DNA of 6,856 nucleotides from Desulfobacterales bacterium. GTDB lineage: Bacteria > Desulfobacterota > Desulfobacteria > Desulfobacterales > UBA5852. A model generated the notes under the pieces. The model had not been told where the DNA came from. It was given only the letters and a program-made list of their open reading frames with translations, and ran no database searches. The stretch is from positions 1 to 6,856 of the forward strand of contig JASJBQ010000257.1 in the NCBI GenBank assembly GCA_030066455.1. The letters are read 5' to 3'. Numbering within the stretch: position 1 is the first letter of the stretch; every line of letters starts with the position of its first letter. A program made the translations under genes and the position numbers. This document shows positions 5,348 through 6,856 of the stretch, piece after piece.

Positions 5348-6697
5348 TCAGGGTTTTGTGGCGCCGGCCGCTTTGCGGTCAGGGCGCCGGCTGAACAGAT
5401 ACAGCACCGCCATTCCCGCCACCGCGCTGACGAGGGAGCCGGTCATGACGCCGATTTTGGCATGGTCGAGCAGCTCGCCCTCCAGCGCCAGGCCGGCAAT
5501 AAACAGGGCCATGGTGAAACCGATGCCGGCCAGCATGCCGCCGCCGACGAGGCTCGGCCACCCCACACCTTCGGGTAGGCGCGCCAGTTTCATTTGAATC
5601 GCCGCCCAACTGAATGCCACGATACCGATCGGTTTGCCGAGGACCAGGCCCCAAGCGGCGGCGGTGGCCACGGGCATGGTCAGGTCTTCGATGCGGACCA
5701 CCACGCCCGCATTGGCAAGGGCGAAAAGCGGCATGATGATGAAACCCACCCAGGGATGCAACTCGGTTTCCAGCCTTTCGAGCGGAGAAAGCGACTCCCG
5801 CGCCATCCTTTCCATCTGGCGCAAGGCGGCGTAGCGCTCCGCCGGGTGGGTCCAGCGCTCGCCCTGGATGAAGTGCAGGGTGCGCTGAATGATGAAGTCC
5901 AACCGACGCCGTTTGACCATGACACGCGTGGGCGTCAGCAGACCGATGATGACGCCGGCCACCGTGGCATGAATGCCGGATTCATGAAACTCGAACCAGA
6001 TCCAGACCCCGACGAGGAGAAAAACCAGATTGCTGCGAATCCCGACTTTGAGCAGTCCGATAAACAGCGCAATCCCCACCATGCTCAGCAGCAACGCGTG
6101 CAGGTTCAGATGGGCCGTATAGCCGATCGCGATCACCAGGATGGCACCGATATCGTCGGCAATCGCCAGCGAGAGCAACATGATACGCAGGCCGTTGGGG
6201 ATCCGCGGTCCCAGAATCGCCATGCACCCCACCACAAAGGCGATGTCCGTGGCCATGGGAATCCCCCACCCCCGCTCTCCCGGGGTGTCGATCTGCAGCG
6301 CGAGATAAATGGCCGCCGGGACGACCATCCCCCCTATGGCGGCGGCGATCGGCAGGGCCGCATGCTTGAATTCCCGCAGTTCGCCGAGAACGAATTCGCG
6401 CTTGACCTCAAGGCCCACCACGAAGAAGAAAATGGCCATCAACCCATCGTTGATCCATAACTGCATGGGCATGGCGATCTGAAAAGCGCCGACCTGCAGC
6501 CCCACGGTTTGCTGCCAGAAGGCGAGGTAGGCGGCTCCCCAGGGAGAATTGGCGACGACGAGCGCGAATGCCGCCGCGACGAGTAAAATACCGCCATCGG
6601 CGGCTTCGATCAGGAGAAAACGCTGCAGCGGATCGATCAGAAAGCGAATCGGCTCGCGTGCGATGGTCGTCGGCGCTGTTTCCTCGTTCTCGGGCAT
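5348..6697 (-). CDS. nhaA: Na+/H+ antiporter NhaA
   Basis: NhaA expels Na+ (or Li+) in exchange for protons across the inner membrane and serves sodium and alkaline-pH tolerance. The 449-residue protein has about 12 hydrophobic segments and the family's hallmark residues: MATDIAF with Asp151 (E. coli D133), LAIADDIGAI with Asp181 and Asp182 (D163, D164), and LGKPIGI with Lys355 (K300). LFFFVVGLEVKRE-type and LHPWVGFIIMPLFALANAGV stretches are also characteristic. It is longer than E. coli NhaA (388) mainly because of a charged cytoplasmic-type loop of about 50 residues at 260-311, between the segment ending GLLTPTR and LHPWV; long-loop forms are known. The start is placed at 6697 because CCTCC on the + strand (GGAGG on the coding strand) lies 5 bases upstream; an in-frame ATG at 6730 has no such site. 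The gene stands alone on this strand and converges with the acetyltransferase remnant. Confidence 0.95.
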   Translation of the reverse strand: MPENEETAPTTIAREPIRFLIDPLQRFLLIEAADGGILLVAAAFALVVANSPWGAAYLAFWQQTVGLQVGAFQIAMPMQLWINDGLMAIFFFVVGLEVKREFVLGELREFKHAALPIAAAIGGMVVPAAIYLALQIDTPGERGWGIPMATDIAFVVGCMAILGPRIPNGLRIMLLSLAIADDIGAILVIAIGYTAHLNLHALLLSMVGIALFIGLLKVGIRSNLVFLLVGVWIWFEFHESGIHATVAGVIIGLLTPTRVMVKRRRLDFIIQRTLHFIQGERWTHPAERYAALRQMERMARESLSPLERLETELHPWVGFIIMPLFALANAGVVVRIEDLTMPVATAAAWGLVLGKPIGIVAFSWAAIQMKLARLPEGVGWPSLVGGGMLAGIGFTMALFIAGLALEGELLDHAKIGVMTGSLVSAVAGMAVLYLFSRRPDRKAAGATKP

Positions 6698-6702
6698 GGA
6701 CG

Positions 6703-6707
6703 CCTCC
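6703..6707 (-). promoter_or_regulatory. Shine-Dalgarno sequence of nhaA
   Basis: The coding strand reads TGGAGG, then cgtcc, then ATG at 6697. The 5-base spacing is close to ideal. This site decides between the ATG at 6697 and an in-frame ATG 11 codons upstream that lacks any such sequence. Confidence 0.8.
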
Positions 6708-6762
6708 AGGTATTGTCGGCAGGTATGCATCCGAATTTGTAATTAAATCCAAGGAGATAAAA

Positions 6763-6816
6763 ATGTATCCTAAGGACTTCACCCTTTTTCGTCAATCCTC
6801 GGCCAACGTCGCTTAA
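6763..6816 (+). CDS. Short ORF with near-ideal ribosome binding site (17 codons)
   Basis: AAGGAG at 6751-6756 lies 6 bases before an ATG at 6763. The frame encodes MYPKDFTLFRQSSANVA and stops at TAA 6814-6816. I recognise no homologue. It could be a leader peptide for a gene starting beyond the stop (ATGs at 6836 and 6840 run off the window end), a dead gene start, or chance. It lies on the opposite strand to, and on top of, the putative nhaA promoter, so both readings may not be right. Codon choice over so few codons gives no evidence either way. Confidence 0.3.
   Translation: MYPKDFTLFRQSSANVA
6767..6795 (-). promoter_or_regulatory. Putative sigma70-type promoter of nhaA
   Basis: On the - strand, TTGACG (6790-6795, 5 of 6 to the -35 consensus) is followed after 17 bases by TAGGAT (6767-6772, 4 of 6 to the -10 consensus). 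Transcription would begin near 6760 and leave an untranslated leader of about 60 bases before nhaA. The surrounding sequence is more AT-rich than the genes, as expected for a promoter. No operator palindrome for a regulator such as NhaR could be made out. Found by eye only. Confidence 0.4.
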
Positions 6817-6856
6817 ATACAATCGTGCACACCGAATGAATGATAAAAAACACGTC

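Noticed and set aside
5049..5597. 182-codon + strand ORF beginning at GTG 5049
   Set aside because: Its first third carries acetyltransferase homology only after the frameshift point, and the rest is antisense to the well-supported nhaA C-terminus. The N-terminal homology is in another frame. It is part of the pseudogene, not an intact gene.
5594..6460. 288-codon + strand ORF opposite nhaA
   Set aside because: The translation is a low-complexity, His/Asp/Gln/Arg-rich product, as expected from the complement of a membrane protein gene. nhaA on the other strand carries all catalytic residues.
6836..6856. Start of a further gene at ATG 6836 or 6840
   Set aside because: Only 5 to 7 codons are visible before the window ends, and no ribosome binding site precedes either ATG.

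Overview
The window is GC-rich (judged by eye, not computed), gene-dense bacterial chromosome. It shows no sign of phage, insertion sequence, CRISPR or plasmid functions. The mix of genes and the flavour of several proteins point loosely to a Desulfobacterota (deltaproteobacterial) anaerobe: a CBS-pair protein, a short YitJ-flavoured methylenetetrahydrofolate reductase, a cysteine-cluster protein, a stand-alone HisN and a long-loop NhaA. That placement is inference and rests on no marker gene.

Left part (1-3493, all + strand). The window opens inside the C-terminal half of a CBS-domain protein. After a gap of about 200 bases comes a tightly packed run: metF (574), a YkgJ-like cysteine-cluster protein overlapping it by 4 bases, and a small acidic protein overlapping that by 8 bases. 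A membrane-anchored M28 zinc peptidase follows 52 bases later. The first three are very probably one transcript with translational coupling, and the peptidase may belong to it too. A possible 24-codon leader ORF ends on the metF start codon.

Middle part (3494-5347, + strand). A 251-base non-coding gap precedes a second short operon: hisN (inositol-monophosphatase-fold histidinol phosphatase), a GNAT acetyltransferase overlapping it by 4 bases, and, one base after that stop, the decayed remains of a second GNAT gene of the YpeA type. The remnant has a frameshift near codon 15, eroded conserved residues and no C-terminal half. It is the main thing in this window that simple ORF calling would miss.

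Right part (5348-6856). nhaA, a Na+/H+ antiporter, is on the - strand and converges on the acetyltransferase operon. Its start is fixed by a good ribosome binding site at 6703-6707, and a plausible sigma70-type promoter lies at 6767-6795. The last ~130 bases are more AT-rich and hold this promoter region plus a short + strand ORF with a near-ideal Shine-Dalgarno sequence.

Functionally these are housekeeping genes: C1/folate metabolism, histidine synthesis, sodium and pH homeostasis, acetylation and extracytoplasmic peptidase activity. I found no convincing new multi-gene system. The items worth a second look are the acetyltransferase pseudogene, the possible metF leader ORF, the Imm40-like orphan and the short ORF at the right edge.
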